From: Pantoea dispersa
GTDB lineage: Bacteria; Pseudomonadota; Gammaproteobacteria; Enterobacterales; Enterobacteriaceae
Assembly: GCF_014155765.1 (NCBI RefSeq)
Contig: NZ_SCKT01000001.1
Location: 1,054,001-1,118,000, forward strand
Direction of reading: 5' to 3'
DNA length: 64,000 nucleotides
Positions 10,277-19,677 of the stretch are shown piece by piece. Both the position numbers and the translations under genes were made by a program. The notes below the pieces were generated by a model. It was given only the letters and a program-made list of their open reading frames with translations. It was not told the DNA's origin and searched no databases. How positions within the stretch are numbered: the stretch's first letter is position 1; each line of letters opens with the position of its first letter.

Positions 10277-12316
10277 TTAATTTTTGACTTCGTACAGCGG
10301 CGTAACGCCTGCCACCACGGTACCGCCTGCCAGCAGATTCAGACCAGCAAAATCATCGCTGTTGCTGACCACCACCGGGCTGATCATCGAACGCGCATTG
10401 GCGTTGAGGAAGTCCAGATCCATTTCGAGGATCGGCTGACCCGCTGTGACGGTTGCGCCCTCTTCCACCAGACGGGTAAACCCTTTACCTTCCAGCGCGA
10501 CGGTATCGAGACCCATGTGCACGACAATCTCAACGCCATTTTCGGCTTCAAGGCAGAATGCATGGTTGGTGTTGAAGATTTTCACCACAGTGCCCGCCAC
10601 CGGCGCGACGACAGTTTTATCGCTCGGTTTGATCGCCAGACCATCGCCTACCGCTTTGCTGGCGAAGGCTTCATCCGGCACGTTTTCCAGCGCTACCACT
10701 TCGCCACTGACCGGTGCCAGCAGCGTTGCAATCACCTTTTTCTCGCTGTTGCGCACGGCCTGGGGCTGAGCAGCCGCAGGCGCGGCGGTGGTTGCCGCAG
10801 CAGGTGCCGCTGCGCCGGCTACCGGACCTTTGCTCAGTACGGTTTTCATCGCGGTCGCAATGCTTTCGGCCTGCGTACCAACAATGATCTGCACGCTCTG
10901 CTTGTTAAGGCGGATCACACCAGAAGCACCGAGGCGTTTAGCCACACTCTCATTCACCTGCGCAGAGTCTTTCACATTCAGACGCAGACGGGTGATGCAG
11001 GCGTCGATGTTGGTCAGGTTGTCAGAACCGCCCACCGCGCCGATGTAGCGACGTGCCAGAGATTCGGTTTCGCTCTCACCGTTGCTGCTGTGATCAACGT
11101 TGACGTCGTAGCCATCTGTCTCATCACCGGCAGCCAGCTCGCGGCCCGGCGTCAGCAGGTTGAATTTCTGAATGGTGAAGCGGAACACCACATAGTAGAT
11201 GACGAAGAACACCAGACCCTGCGGGATCAGCATCCACCAGTGCACAGCCAGCGGGTTACGCGTCGACAGCACCATGTCCACCAGACCGGCACTGAAACCG
11301 AAACCGGCAATCCAGTGCATGCTGGCAGCGATGAAGACCGAAATACCGGTCAGCACGGCGTGGATTACATACAGCACTGGCGCCACGAACATGAAGGAGA
11401 ATTCCAGCGGCTCGGTGATGCCGGTGAAGAAGGCGGCGAATGCCGCTGCCAGCATGATACCACCGACTTTGGCGCGGTTTTCCGGACGTGAGCAGTGATA
11501 GATTGCCAGCGCCGCACCCGGCAGACCGAACATCATGATCGGGAAGAAGCCCGCCTGATAGCGACCGGTGATACCCGGGATGCCGGTACCGTTGGCGATA
11601 GACTGCGCGCCGCCCAGGAATTTCGGAATGTCGTTGATGCCCGCCACGTCGAACCAGAACACCGAGTTCAGCGCGTGGTGCAGGCCAACCGGAATCAGCA
11701 GACGGTTAAAGAAGGCGTACACGCCCGCGCCGACCGAGCCCAGTTTCTGGATGTGCTCACCAAAGCTCACCAGACCGCCGAAAATGATCGGCCAGACATA
11801 CATCAGGATAAAGGCGACCACAATCATCAGGAAGGAGACCAGGATCGGCACCAGACGGCGACCGCTGAAGAACGACAGCGCCTTGGGCAGCTCAACGTGG
11901 CTGAAGCGGTTGTACACTTCCGCCGAGAGAATGCCCACCAGAATGCCGACAAACTGGTTATTGATTTTACCGAAAGCGGCAGGAACCTGCTCCACCGGCA
12001 TTTTCTGAATCATGGCCACCGCGGCGGGTGAACACAGGGTAGTAACCACGAGGAAACCTACAAAGCCGGTTAATGCCGCTGCACCGTCTTTATCTTTTGA
12101 CATGCCGTAAGCCACACCGATGGCGAACAGCACGGACATGTTGTCGATGATGGCAGAACCCGATTTGATCAGCAGTGCTGCCAGCGCATTGCCTGCGCCC
12201 CAGCTGTCCGGATCGATCCAGTAACCTACCCCCATCAGGATTGCCGCTGCCGGCAGGGTCGCTACCGGCACCATAAGCGCGCGGCCGACCTTTTGCAGAT
12301 ATCCTAAAATACTCAC
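10277..12316 (-). CDS. nagE: PTS N-acetylglucosamine transporter EIICBA
   Basis: A 679-residue inner-membrane PTS permease that imports and phosphorylates N-acetylglucosamine. Order: the EIIC membrane domain (about 1-385), EIIB with phosphocysteine near 440 (NIDACITRL), an Ala/Pro-rich linker around 500-525, and EIIA with phosphohistidine near 600 (VVHMGLDTV). It is about 30 residues longer than E. coli NagE; part of this lies in the Ala-rich linker. Divergent from nagBACD and controlled with it by NagC and CRP. The product GlcNAc-6-P is the NagA substrate and the NagC inducer. Confidence 0.97.
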   Translation of the reverse strand: MSILGYLQKVGRALMVPVATLPAAAILMGVGYWIDPDSWGAGNALAALLIKSGSAIIDNMSVLFAIGVAYGMSKDKDGAAALTGFVGFLVVTTLCSPAAVAMIQKMPVEQVPAAFGKINNQFVGILVGILSAEVYNRFSHVELPKALSFFSGRRLVPILVSFLMIVVAFILMYVWPIIFGGLVSFGEHIQKLGSVGAGVYAFFNRLLIPVGLHHALNSVFWFDVAGINDIPKFLGGAQSIANGTGIPGITGRYQAGFFPIMMFGLPGAALAIYHCSRPENRAKVGGIMLAAAFAAFFTGITEPLEFSFMFVAPVLYVIHAVLTGISVFIAASMHWIAGFGFSAGLVDMVLSTRNPLAVHWWMLIPQGLVFFVIYYVVFRFTIQKFNLLTPGRELAAGDETDGYDVNVDHSSNGESETESLARRYIGAVGGSDNLTNIDACITRLRLNVKDSAQVNESVAKRLGASGVIRLNKQSVQIIVGTQAESIATAMKTVLSKGPVAGAAAPAAATTAAPAAAQPQAVRNSEKKVIATLLAPVSGEVVALENVPDEAFASKAVGDGLAIKPSDKTVVAPVAGTVVKIFNTNHAFCLEAENGVEIVVHMGLDTVALEGKGFTRLVEEGATVTAGQPILEMDLDFLNANARSMISPVVVSNSDDFAGLNLLAGGTVVAGVTPLYEVKN

Positions 12317-12429
12317 CTTATTCTCCCCCTATGAGACTGGCGTTTTGCCGTGATGCGGGTTGATTTTATTATCCCGGCACCCGGTACCTTGATGACACAC
12401 TTCACCACGAGGCGCAGTGTAAAGATAAA

Positions 12430-12450
12430 TTAATTCGCCTCGCAAATTAA
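12430..12450. promoter_or_regulatory. NagC operator, nagE side
   Basis: TTAATTCGCCTCGCAAATTA is a near-palindrome matching the known NagC operator pattern (AT-rich arms around a C/G-containing centre). Its centre lies 94 bp from that of the second site, compatible with NagC repression looping as in E. coli. Confidence 0.75.
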
Positions 12451-12462
12451 AACCAGTGTAAC

Positions 12463-12478
12463 TGTGACTTTAATCACC
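12463..12478. promoter_or_regulatory. CRP site between nagE and nagB
   Basis: TGTGA-CTTTAA-TCACC matches TGTGA-N6-TCACA in 9 of 10 core positions. It lies between the two NagC sites, the arrangement known for catabolite activation of both nag promoters. Confidence 0.75.
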
Positions 12479-12523
12479 AAAATGGACGTTTTTCACTGCG
12501 AAATGCTAGCCACCACCACAAAC

Positions 12524-12544
12524 TTATTTTATGATGAAAAATAT
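12524..12544. promoter_or_regulatory. NagC operator, nagB side
   Basis: TTATTTTATGATGAAAAATA, with TTATTTT/AAAAATA arms, matches the NagC consensus. It lies about 110 bp upstream of nagB. Confidence 0.75.
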
Positions 12545-12653
12545 CAGGTCGCACTTTTCCAACGCCGCGAGCGCGCAAACGGGTTACCCTATAAGCAGCC
12601 AGCTGCAGCAGTAAACGCGACCCTAACTTTCCAATCTTAACTGAGGTGAAGAC

Positions 12654-13454
12654 ATGAGACTGATCCCTTTGGCCACACCGACCCAGGTGGGTAAATGGGC
12701 TGCACGCCATATCGTTAATCGCATCAATGCCTTTAAACCCAGCGCAGACCGTCCCTTTGTGCTGGGACTGCCAACCGGCGGTACGCCGCTGGAAGCCTAC
12801 AAGCACCTGATCGAGATGCATAAAGCGGGCCAGGTTAGTTTCAAACACGTGATCACCTTCAATATGGATGAGTATGTCGGACTGCCGAAAGAGCATCCGG
12901 AAAGCTATCACAGCTTTATGCACCGTAACTTTTTCGATCACGTTGATATTCAACCAGAAAATATCAATCTTCTGAATGGCAATGCCGAAGATATTGACGC
13001 AGAATGTCGCCAATACGAAGAGAAGATCCGCGCACTGGGTAAAATCCACCTGTTTATGGGCGGCGTCGGCAACGATGGCCACATTGCGTTCAACGAGCCG
13101 GCTTCTTCGCTCTCTTCCCGCACCCGCATTAAAACCCTGACGCACGACACCCGTGTGGCGAACTCGCGTTTCTTCGACGGCGATGTTGATCAGGTGCCTA
13201 AATATGCCCTGACCGTGGGCGTCGGCACGCTGCTGGATGCGGAAGAAGTGATGATTCTGGTGACCGGCCACGTCAAAGCCCAGGCGCTGCAGGCGGCGGT
13301 AGAAGGTAACGTCAACCACATGTGGACCATCAGCTGCCTGCAGCTGCACCCGAAAGCGGTGGTGGTGTGTGATGAGCCAGCCACCATGGAACTGAAAGTG
13401 AAAACCGTGAAATATTTCCGCGAAATGGAAGCGGAAAATATGAAAGGTGTGTAA
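12654..13454 (+). CDS. nagB: Glucosamine-6-phosphate deaminase
   Basis: A 266-residue enzyme, identical in length to E. coli NagB. It converts glucosamine-6-P to fructose-6-P and ammonia. Visible signatures are [14 protein letters not shown], the catalytic D72 in [10 protein letters not shown], and [14 protein letters not shown] with the D/H/E catalytic set around 141-148. It is allosterically activated by GlcNAc-6-P in the family. First gene of nagBACD; GAGG lies before the ATG. Confidence 0.98.
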   Translation: MRLIPLATPTQVGKWAARHIVNRINAFKPSADRPFVLGLPTGGTPLEAYKHLIEMHKAGQVSFKHVITFNMDEYVGLPKEHPESYHSFMHRNFFDHVDIQPENINLLNGNAEDIDAECRQYEEKIRALGKIHLFMGGVGNDGHIAFNEPASSLSSRTRIKTLTHDTRVANSRFFDGDVDQVPKYALTVGVGTLLDAEEVMILVTGHVKAQALQAAVEGNVNHMWTISCLQLHPKAVVVCDEPATMELKVKTVKYFREMEAENMKGV

Positions 13455-13512
13455 CAACACGTTGTAGAAAGCCTGCTGTTAAGCGCAGCAGGTTCAGCCG
13501 GGAGAAGAGATG

Positions 13513-14661
13513 ATGTACGCATTAGTTAACGGCCGGATTTTTACCGGTCATGAAGTTCTGGACAATCACGCCGTGGTGATTGCCAATGGCCTGATTGAGC
13601 GTGTCTGCCCGCGCGATGCGCTGGACGCCGCGATTCCACAACAGGATGTGGCTGGTGCGTTCATCGCTCCCGGATTTATCGACCTGCAGCTCAACGGCTG
13701 CGGCGGCGTGCAGTTCAACGATGACATCAATGCCCTGAGCGTGGAAACGCTGGAGATCATGCAGCGTGCCAATGAAAAATCCGGCTGCACCAGCTATTTA
13801 CCGACGCTGATTACCAGCAGTGATGAACTGATGAAGCGCGCGATTGAAACCATGCGCGCTTACCTGGCGAAGCATCAGAATCAGGCGCTGGGCCTGCATC
13901 TGGAAGGTCCGTGGCTGAATAAAGAGAAGAAAGGCACTCACAATCCGCAGCTGATTCGTCTGCCGGATGCGGAGCTGGTGGATTTCCTGTGCGCCAACGC
14001 TGACGTCATCACCAAAGTTACGCTGGCACCGGAAAATGCGGGCAGCGCAGTGATTCGCCAGCTGCGTGACGCCGGAATTATTGTGTCGTCCGGTCACTCC
14101 AATGCTACCTATGCCGAAGCCAAAGCGGGCATCAGCGCGGGCGTCACCTTTGCCACCCACCTGTATAACGCCATGAGCGCCTTTAGCGGTCGTGAGCCAG
14201 GTCTTATCGGTGCGCTGTTTGATTCGCCTGATGTATACTGCGGCATTATTGCAGACGGTTTACATGTCAATTACGCTAACGTGCGCAATGCAAAACGAAT
14301 CAAAGGCGACAAACTGGTGCTGGTGACCGATGCCACCGCGCCGGCCGGTGCGTCGATTGATCAATTCATTTTTGCAGGTAAAACAATATACTATCGCGAC
14401 GGCCTGTGCGTAGATGAGAACGGTACCCTGAGCGGATCTGCGCTGACGATGATTGAAGCGGTGCAGAATAGCGTGGAACATTGTGGTATCGCGCTGGACG
14501 AAGCGCTGCGCATGGCGACCCTGTATCCGGCAAGGGCAATGGGTGTGGAAAAGCAGTTTGGTACGGTGGAAGCAGGAAAAGTCGCCAACCTCACTGTCTT
14601 TACCCGCGATTATCAAATCACTAAGACGTTCGTCAACGGAGACAACGTCCTCAGCGAGTAA
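13513..14661 (+). CDS. nagA: N-acetylglucosamine-6-phosphate deacetylase
   Basis: A 382-residue amidohydrolase that removes acetate from GlcNAc-6-P. Metal and active-site motifs include [31 protein letters not shown] and [10 protein letters not shown]. Two adjacent ATG codons are possible (13510 or 13513); the second gives [14 protein letters not shown], matching the family start, and GGAG lies 8 nt upstream. Second gene of the nag operon, 58 bp after nagB. Confidence 0.96.
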   Translation: MYALVNGRIFTGHEVLDNHAVVIANGLIERVCPRDALDAAIPQQDVAGAFIAPGFIDLQLNGCGGVQFNDDINALSVETLEIMQRANEKSGCTSYLPTLITSSDELMKRAIETMRAYLAKHQNQALGLHLEGPWLNKEKKGTHNPQLIRLPDAELVDFLCANADVITKVTLAPENAGSAVIRQLRDAGIIVSSGHSNATYAEAKAGISAGVTFATHLYNAMSAFSGREPGLIGALFDSPDVYCGIIADGLHVNYANVRNAKRIKGDKLVLVTDATAPAGASIDQFIFAGKTIYYRDGLCVDENGTLSGSALTMIEAVQNSVEHCGIALDEALRMATLYPARAMGVEKQFGTVEAGKVANLTVFTRDYQITKTFVNGDNVLSE

Positions 14662-14668
14662 GTACTGA

Positions 14669-15889
14669 ATGACCACTGGCGGCCAGACTCAAATAGGAAA
14701 TGTCGATCTTGTCAAACAACTTAACAGTGCAGCTGTTTACCGGCTGATTGATCAACAGGGGCCGATTTCGCGTATTCAGATTGCCGAACTCAGCCAGCTT
14801 GCGCCCGCCAGCGTCACCAAAATTACCCGTCAGCTTATCGAACGCGGCCTCATCAAAGAGGTGGAGCAACAGGCCTCCACCGGTGGGCGCCGCGCCATCT
14901 CCATCATCACCGAAACCCGCCATTTTCATACCATCGGCGTGCGCCTGGGGCGCAACGATGCCACGCTGACGCTGTTCGATCTCAGCGGAAAATCGCTGGC
15001 GCAGGAAGATTATCCGCTGCCGGAGCGCACCCAGGAGACGCTGGAGAACGCGCTGTTCAACGCCATCAGTGCCTTTATGAGCGCGCACCAGCGTAAAATT
15101 CATGAGCTGATCGCTATCGCGGTGATCCTGCCGGGGTTGGTCGACCCGATTAACGGCATCATTCGCTACATGCCGCACATTGCCGTCAGCCACTGGCCGC
15201 TGGTGGCGAGCCTGAAAAAACGCTTTAACGTCACCAGCTTTGTCGGCCACGATATCCGCAGCCTGGCGCTGGCTGAGCACTATTTCGGTGCAAGCCGCGA
15301 CTGTGCAGACTCCATTCTGGTGCGTTTACACCGCGGAACCGGCGCCGGCATCATCGCGAACGGCCACATTTTTCTCGGCAGCAATGGCAACGTAGGTGAG
15401 ATTGGCCACATTCAGGTCGATCCGCTCGGCGAACGCTGCCACTGTGGCAACTTTGGCTGCCTCGAAACCATCGCCGCCAACGGCGCGATTGAGAACCGCG
15501 TGCGCCACCTGCTCAATCAGGGTTATCCCAGCAGCCTGACGCTGGATGATTGCCAGATGCCGCAAATCTGCCGCGCCGCCAATCAGGGCGACGCGCTGGC
15601 CTGCGAAGTGATCGAGTACGTTGGCCGCTATCTCGGCAAAGCGATCGCTATCGCCATTAACCTGTTTAACCCGCAAAAAGTGGTGCTGGCCGGCGAAATT
15701 ACCGATGCCGATAAAGTGCTGTTCCCGGCGATTGAGGGCTGCATTAACACCCAGGCGTTGAACGCGTTTCGCAAAAATCTGCCCGTGGTGCGGTCTGAGC
15801 TGGACCATCGTTCGGCAATTGGCGCTTTCGCGCTGGCAAAACGCGCTATGCTGAATGGCATTCTGCTGCAGCACCTGCTGGAAGAATAA
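14669..15889 (+). CDS. nagC: NagC, ROK-family repressor of amino-sugar genes
   Basis: A 406-residue repressor. The N-terminal helix-turn-helix (about 20-65) includes ISRIQIAELSQLAPASVTK. The ROK sugar-binding domain has the zinc motif CHCGNFGCLE near 256-265. It represses nagE-nagBACD and related genes through the two operators between nagE and nagB and is released by GlcNAc-6-P. It starts 7 bp after nagA. Confidence 0.97.
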   Translation: MTTGGQTQIGNVDLVKQLNSAAVYRLIDQQGPISRIQIAELSQLAPASVTKITRQLIERGLIKEVEQQASTGGRRAISIITETRHFHTIGVRLGRNDATLTLFDLSGKSLAQEDYPLPERTQETLENALFNAISAFMSAHQRKIHELIAIAVILPGLVDPINGIIRYMPHIAVSHWPLVASLKKRFNVTSFVGHDIRSLALAEHYFGASRDCADSILVRLHRGTGAGIIANGHIFLGSNGNVGEIGHIQVDPLGERCHCGNFGCLETIAANGAIENRVRHLLNQGYPSSLTLDDCQMPQICRAANQGDALACEVIEYVGRYLGKAIAIAINLFNPQKVVLAGEITDADKVLFPAIEGCINTQALNAFRKNLPVVRSELDHRSAIGAFALAKRAMLNGILLQHLLEE

Positions 15890-15930
15890 TAGAAAGCCTG
15901 CCGGCTGGCAGGCCCGACCGGAAGCCATCT

Positions 15931-16683
15931 ATGACCATCAAAAGCGTAATCTGTGACATCGACGGCGTGTTGATGCACGACAATACCGCCGTTAAAGGCG
16001 CAAACGAATTCCTGCAACGCATTCTGGAAAAAGAGATGCCGCTGGTGGTACTGACCAACTATCCGTCACAAACTGCGCAGGATCTAGCCAACCGCTTTGC
16101 CAACGCCGGCGTCGACATTCCGGATTCGGTGTTTTACACCTCCGCCATGGCAACCGCGGATTTCCTGCGTCGTCAGGAGGGCAAAAAAGCCTACGTGATT
16201 GGTGAAGGCGCGCTGATTCATGAACTGTATAAGGCCGGTTTTACCATCACTGACGTCAACCCGGATTTCGTCATCGTCGGCGAGACGCGATCGTTTAACT
16301 GGGAGATGATGCATAAAGCCGCCTTCTTTGTGGCTAACGGTGCGCGTTTTATCGCGACCAATCCCGATACCCACGCACGCGGCTTTGTGCCGGCCTGTGG
16401 CGCGCTCTGTGCCGGTATCGAAACCATTTCCGGCCGCAAACCGTTTTATGTCGGTAAGCCCAGCCCTTACATCATGCGCGCCGCACTGAATAAAATGCAT
16501 GCGCATTCAGAAGAGACGGTGATTGTGGGCGATAACCTGCGCACCGATATTCTGGCTGGCTTCCAGGCCGGTCTGGAAACCATTCTGGTGCTGTCCGGCG
16601 TCTCTACGCTGAGCGATATCGACGCCATGCCGTTCCGTCCGGACTGGATCTACCCTTCCGTGGCTGATATCGACCTGTTCTGA
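15931..16683 (+). CDS. nagD: NagD, HAD-superfamily nucleotide monophosphatase
   Basis: A 250-residue HAD-IIA phosphatase. Motif I is DIDGVL with nucleophile D9 and D11; motif II is VVLTNYPS; motifs III and IV are in YVGKPSPY and VGDNLRTDI. The E. coli enzyme hydrolyses UMP and GMP in vitro; its role in the operon is not settled. Last gene of nagBACD. Confidence 0.95.
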   Translation: MTIKSVICDIDGVLMHDNTAVKGANEFLQRILEKEMPLVVLTNYPSQTAQDLANRFANAGVDIPDSVFYTSAMATADFLRRQEGKKAYVIGEGALIHELYKAGFTITDVNPDFVIVGETRSFNWEMMHKAAFFVANGARFIATNPDTHARGFVPACGALCAGIETISGRKPFYVGKPSPYIMRAALNKMHAHSEETVIVGDNLRTDILAGFQAGLETILVLSGVSTLSDIDAMPFRPDWIYPSVADIDLF

Positions 16684-16707
16684 TTCGCGTCATGCTGTCT
16701 GCTTATG

Positions 16708-16742
16708 GCCCTGCTCGCCGTTACGGTGTGCAGGGCTTTTTT
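16708..16742 (+). terminator. Terminator of the nagBACD operon
   Basis: Stem GCCCTGC / GCAGGGC around a loop of about 15 nt, followed by TTTTTT, 25 bp past the nagD stop. Confidence 0.8.
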
Positions 16743-17022
16743 ATGTGTCTGGCATAGCGCTGTGATTCAGCCGCTGACGCGGCCTCATCGGTTGCGCACA
16801 AAACCATCACTTCTGACAATTCATTAGACACCATCTAATTTAATAGTTATATTTTTGAATAAAATTCAACATTACTTCACACCAACAATCTTTTTATCAG
16901 TATTTGGTGATTTCGCTTGCGTTACCACTATCAATTAGCGCATTTTCTTATACATCACGCAGCGCAGTCTGCCGGACAAACAAGTCAATAACATCGCCAC
17001 AGGGTGAGATCAGGAGTCAGTT
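16743..17022 (+). promoter_or_regulatory. asnB upstream region, AT-rich
   Basis: About 280 bp without a gene. The middle part, around 16820-16900, is strongly AT-rich and is the likely promoter, but several -10-like sequences are present and no single one can be chosen. AGGAG lies just before the asnB ATG. Confidence 0.4.
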
Positions 17023-18690
17023 ATGTGTTCGATTTTTGGTGTGCTGGATCTGAAGACCGATCCTGTTGAACTGCGCAAGAAAGCGCTGGAATGTTCCCGT
17101 CTGATGCGTCACCGCGGCCCGGACTGGTCAGGCGTCTTCGCTGATGAGAAAGCCATTCTGGTGCACGAGCGCCTGTCCATCGTTGACGTGAACAACGGCG
17201 CCCAGCCGCTGTACAACGCGGATCACACCCACGTACTGGCTGTTAACGGCGAAATTTATAACCACCAGGCGCTGCGCGCGGAACTGAGCGATCGCTACGC
17301 GTTCCAGACGGGTTCAGACTGCGAAGTCATCCTCGCGCTGTATCAGGAAAAAGGCCTCGACTTCCTCGACGACCTGCAGGGCATGTTCGCCTTCATTCTG
17401 TGGGACAGCGTCAAACAGCAGTATCTGATTGGCCGCGATCACATCGGTATTATTCCGCTCTATATGGGCAACGATGAGCACGGCAACCTGTATGTTGCTT
17501 CTGAAATGAAAGCGCTGGTGCCGGTGTGCCGCAGCATCAAAGAATTCCCGCCGGGAAGCTACCTCTCCAGCACCGATGGCGAAATCCGTCGTTACTGGCA
17601 GCGTGACTGGATGGATTTTGCCGCCGTGGCGCAAAACACCACCGATGCCGCTGGCCTGAAGCACGCGCTGGAAGAGTCAGTGAAGAGTCACCTGATGTCA
17701 GACGTACCGTACGGCGTGCTGCTGTCCGGCGGACTCGACTCTTCCATCATCTCTGCGGTGACCAAGCGCTTTGCCGCCAAACGAGTGGAAGATCAGGACA
17801 AGAGCGATGCATGGTGGCCGCAGCTGCACTCGTTTGCCGTCGGTCTGGAAGGATCGCCGGATCTGAAAGCGGCGCAGGCGGTGGCCGATCACCTCGGTAC
17901 CGTGCACCATGAAATTCACTTCACCGTGCAGGAAGGTCTGGATGCGATCCGCGATGTGATTTACCACATCGAAACCTACGATGTGACCACCATTCGTGCG
18001 TCGACGCCAATGTATCTGATGTCGCGTAAAATCAAAGCGATGGGCATCAAAATGGTGCTTTCCGGTGAAGGTGCGGATGAAGTGTTTGGTGGTTACCTCT
18101 ACTTCCATAAAGCACCGAACGCTCAGGAGTTCCACGAAGAAAACGTGCGTAAGCTGCTGGCACTGCACATGTTTGACTGCGCGCGCGCTAACAAAGCGAT
18201 GTCGGCGTGGGGCGTGGAAGCACGCGTGCCGTTCCTTGATAAGAAATTCCTTGATGTCGCGATGCGTATCAACCCGGAAGACAAAATGTGCGGCAGCAAC
18301 GGCAAAATGGAAAAACACATTCTGCGTGAGTGTTTCTCCTCTTACCTGCCGGAGAGCGTGGCGTGGCGTCAGAAAGAGCAGTTCTCTGATGGCGTAGGCT
18401 ACAGCTGGATTGACACGCTGAAAGAAGTGGCGGCGAAGCAGATTAGCGAGCAGCAGCTGGCGACCGCACATTTCCGCTTCCCGCACAACACGCCAACCTC
18501 GAAAGAAGCGTATCTGTATCGCGAAATCTTTGAGGAGCTGTTCCCACTGCCAAGCGCAGCAGAGTGCGTTCCGGGCGGTCCATCCGTGGCCTGTTCGTCA
18601 GCGAAAGCCATTGAGTGGGATGAAGCGTTTAAATCGATGGACGATCCGTCTGGCCGTGCGGTAGGCGTGCATCAGTCAGCGTACAAATAA
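17023..18690 (+). CDS. asnB: Asparagine synthetase B (glutamine-hydrolysing)
   Basis: A 555-residue enzyme that makes asparagine from aspartate, ATP and glutamine. The N-terminal glutaminase domain begins MCSIFGVLDL; C2 is the catalytic nucleophile after Met removal, and MRHRGPDWSG binds glutamine. The C-terminal synthetase domain has the PP-loop LLSGGLDSS near 230-238. Length matches E. coli AsnB (554). Monocistronic, with its own terminator. Confidence 0.97.
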   Translation: MCSIFGVLDLKTDPVELRKKALECSRLMRHRGPDWSGVFADEKAILVHERLSIVDVNNGAQPLYNADHTHVLAVNGEIYNHQALRAELSDRYAFQTGSDCEVILALYQEKGLDFLDDLQGMFAFILWDSVKQQYLIGRDHIGIIPLYMGNDEHGNLYVASEMKALVPVCRSIKEFPPGSYLSSTDGEIRRYWQRDWMDFAAVAQNTTDAAGLKHALEESVKSHLMSDVPYGVLLSGGLDSSIISAVTKRFAAKRVEDQDKSDAWWPQLHSFAVGLEGSPDLKAAQAVADHLGTVHHEIHFTVQEGLDAIRDVIYHIETYDVTTIRASTPMYLMSRKIKAMGIKMVLSGEGADEVFGGYLYFHKAPNAQEFHEENVRKLLALHMFDCARANKAMSAWGVEARVPFLDKKFLDVAMRINPEDKMCGSNGKMEKHILRECFSSYLPESVAWRQKEQFSDGVGYSWIDTLKEVAAKQISEQQLATAHFRFPHNTPTSKEAYLYREIFEELFPLPSAAECVPGGPSVACSSAKAIEWDEAFKSMDDPSGRAVGVHQSAYK

Positions 18691-18710
18691 GCATTTTCTT
18701 TATGCGTATA

Positions 18711-18735
18711 AGGGGCCCATTGTGGCCCCTTTTTC
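18711..18735 (+). terminator. Terminator of asnB
   Basis: Stem AGGGGCC-cattgt-GGCCCCT followed by a T run, 21 bp after the asnB stop. Confidence 0.88.
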
Positions 18736-18838
18736 TTGCATCTGACGCGGATACGATCGAAAATTGCCGAATAAATCATCAGCCTGGTTACAAGCCAGAC
18801 AAACAGGCGCGTTAAGGCAAAAAACGGCAAAAAATTTG

Positions 18839-18867
18839 TTGACGCTACAAAGCTCAATACGCATAAT
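18839..18867 (+). promoter_or_regulatory. Promoter of the seven-tRNA operon
   Basis: TTGACG (18839-18844), a 17-bp spacer and CATAAT (18862-18867), followed by a GC-rich discriminator (GCGCCCCGC) typical of stringently controlled stable-RNA promoters. Confidence 0.75.
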
Positions 18868-18906
18868 GCGCCCCGCAACGCCGATGAAGGTAACGCGAAA
18901 AAAGAT

Positions 18907-18983
18907 GGCTACGTAGCTCAGTTGGTTAGAGCACATCACTCATAATGATGGGGTCACAGGTTCGATTCCCGTCGTAGCCACCA
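18907..18983 (+). tRNA. metT: tRNA-Met (CAT), elongator
   Basis: A 77-nt cloverleaf with acceptor GGCTACG / CGTAGCC, anticodon CAT in CTCATAA, the T-loop GGTTCGATTCC and an encoded CCA. First gene of a cluster in the same order as E. coli metT-leuW-glnUW-metU-glnVX. Confidence 0.97.
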
Positions 18984-18990
18984 TCTTTTT

Positions 18991-19075
18991 GCGGGAGTGG
19001 CGAAATTGGTAGACGCACCAGATTTAGGTTCTGGCGCCGCAAGGTGTGCGAGTTCAAGTCTCGCCTCCCGCACCA
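18991..19075 (+). tRNA. leuW: tRNA-Leu (TAG)
   Basis: An 85-nt class II tRNA with a long variable arm, acceptor GCGGGAG / CTCCCGC, anticodon TAG in ATTTAGGTT, and encoded CCA. It reads CUN codons, mainly CUA. Confidence 0.97.
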
Positions 19076-19096
19076 TTTCAGTCTTCGGCAGCCGGA

Positions 19097-19171
19097 TGGG
19101 GTATCGCCAAGCGGTAAGGCACCGGTTTTTGATACCGGCATTCCCTGGTTCGAATCCAGGTACCCCAGCCA
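19097..19171 (+). tRNA. glnU: tRNA-Gln (TTG)
   Basis: A 75-nt cloverleaf with acceptor TGGGGTA / TACCCCA, anticodon TTG in TTTTGAT, and encoded CCA. Substrate of GlnS, encoded upstream. Confidence 0.97.
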
Positions 19172-19205
19172 ATCCGATGCACTCTCGTGGATACGAGTCG
19201 ACGAA

Positions 19206-19280
19206 TGGGATATCGCCAAGCGGTAAGGCACCGGTTTTTGATACCGGCATTCCCTGGTTCGAATCCAGGTATCCCAGCCA
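19206..19280 (+). tRNA. glnW: tRNA-Gln (TTG), second copy
   Basis: Identical to the preceding tRNA-Gln except for a compensated acceptor-stem pair: TGGGATA / TATCCCA instead of TGGGGTA / TACCCCA. Anticodon TTG. Confidence 0.97.
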
Positions 19281-19309
19281 TCATCGGGTGCAGTAAAGCA
19301 GTACAATCT

Positions 19310-19386
19310 GGCTACGTAGCTCAGTCGGTTAGAGCACATCACTCATAATGATGGGGTCACAGGTTCGATTCCCGTCGTAGCCACCA
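19310..19386 (+). tRNA. metU: tRNA-Met (CAT), second copy
   Basis: Same 77-nt sequence as metT except for one D-loop base (AGTCGG against AGTTGG). Anticodon CAT, encoded CCA. Confidence 0.97.
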
Positions 19387-19393
19387 AACAAAT

Positions 19394-19468
19394 TGGGGTG
19401 TCGCCAAGCGGTAAGGCAGTGGATTCTGATTCCACCATTCCGGGGTTCGAATCCCTGCACCCCAGCCA
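19394..19468 (+). tRNA. glnV: tRNA-Gln (CTG)
   Basis: A 75-nt cloverleaf with acceptor TGGGGTG / CACCCCA, anticodon CTG in TTCTGAT, anticodon stem GTGGA / TCCAC and encoded CCA. Confidence 0.97.
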
Positions 19469-19496
19469 TACAAAGACAATTTGACCAAACACCTAT

Positions 19497-19571
19497 TGGG
19501 GTGTCGCCAAGCGGTAAGGCACCGGATTCTGATTCCGGCATTCCGGGGTTCGAATCCCTGCACCCCAGCCA
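19497..19571 (+). tRNA. glnX: tRNA-Gln (CTG), second copy
   Basis: Differs from the previous copy in the anticodon stem (CCGGA / TCCGG), again with paired changes. Anticodon CTG. Last tRNA of the operon. Confidence 0.97.
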
Positions 19572-19577
19572 AATTGC

Positions 19578-19612
19578 ACAACAGGCCCGCTTTTGCGGGC
19601 TTTGTTGTTTTT
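19578..19612 (+). terminator. Terminator of the tRNA operon
   Basis: Stem GCCCGC-tttt-GCGGGC followed by TTTGTTGTTTTT, directly after the last tRNA-Gln. Confidence 0.85.
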
Positions 19613-19677
19613 GTCGTTCCTCAATTTCACGCCTTATACAACAGATGGCGCCGCCACGATTGCGGCGCCCGGTGAGT

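Noticed and set aside
10178-11491. Long open frame antisense to nagE
   Set aside because: It is the complement of a well-conserved gene with high GC third positions; no ribosome site or family resemblance.
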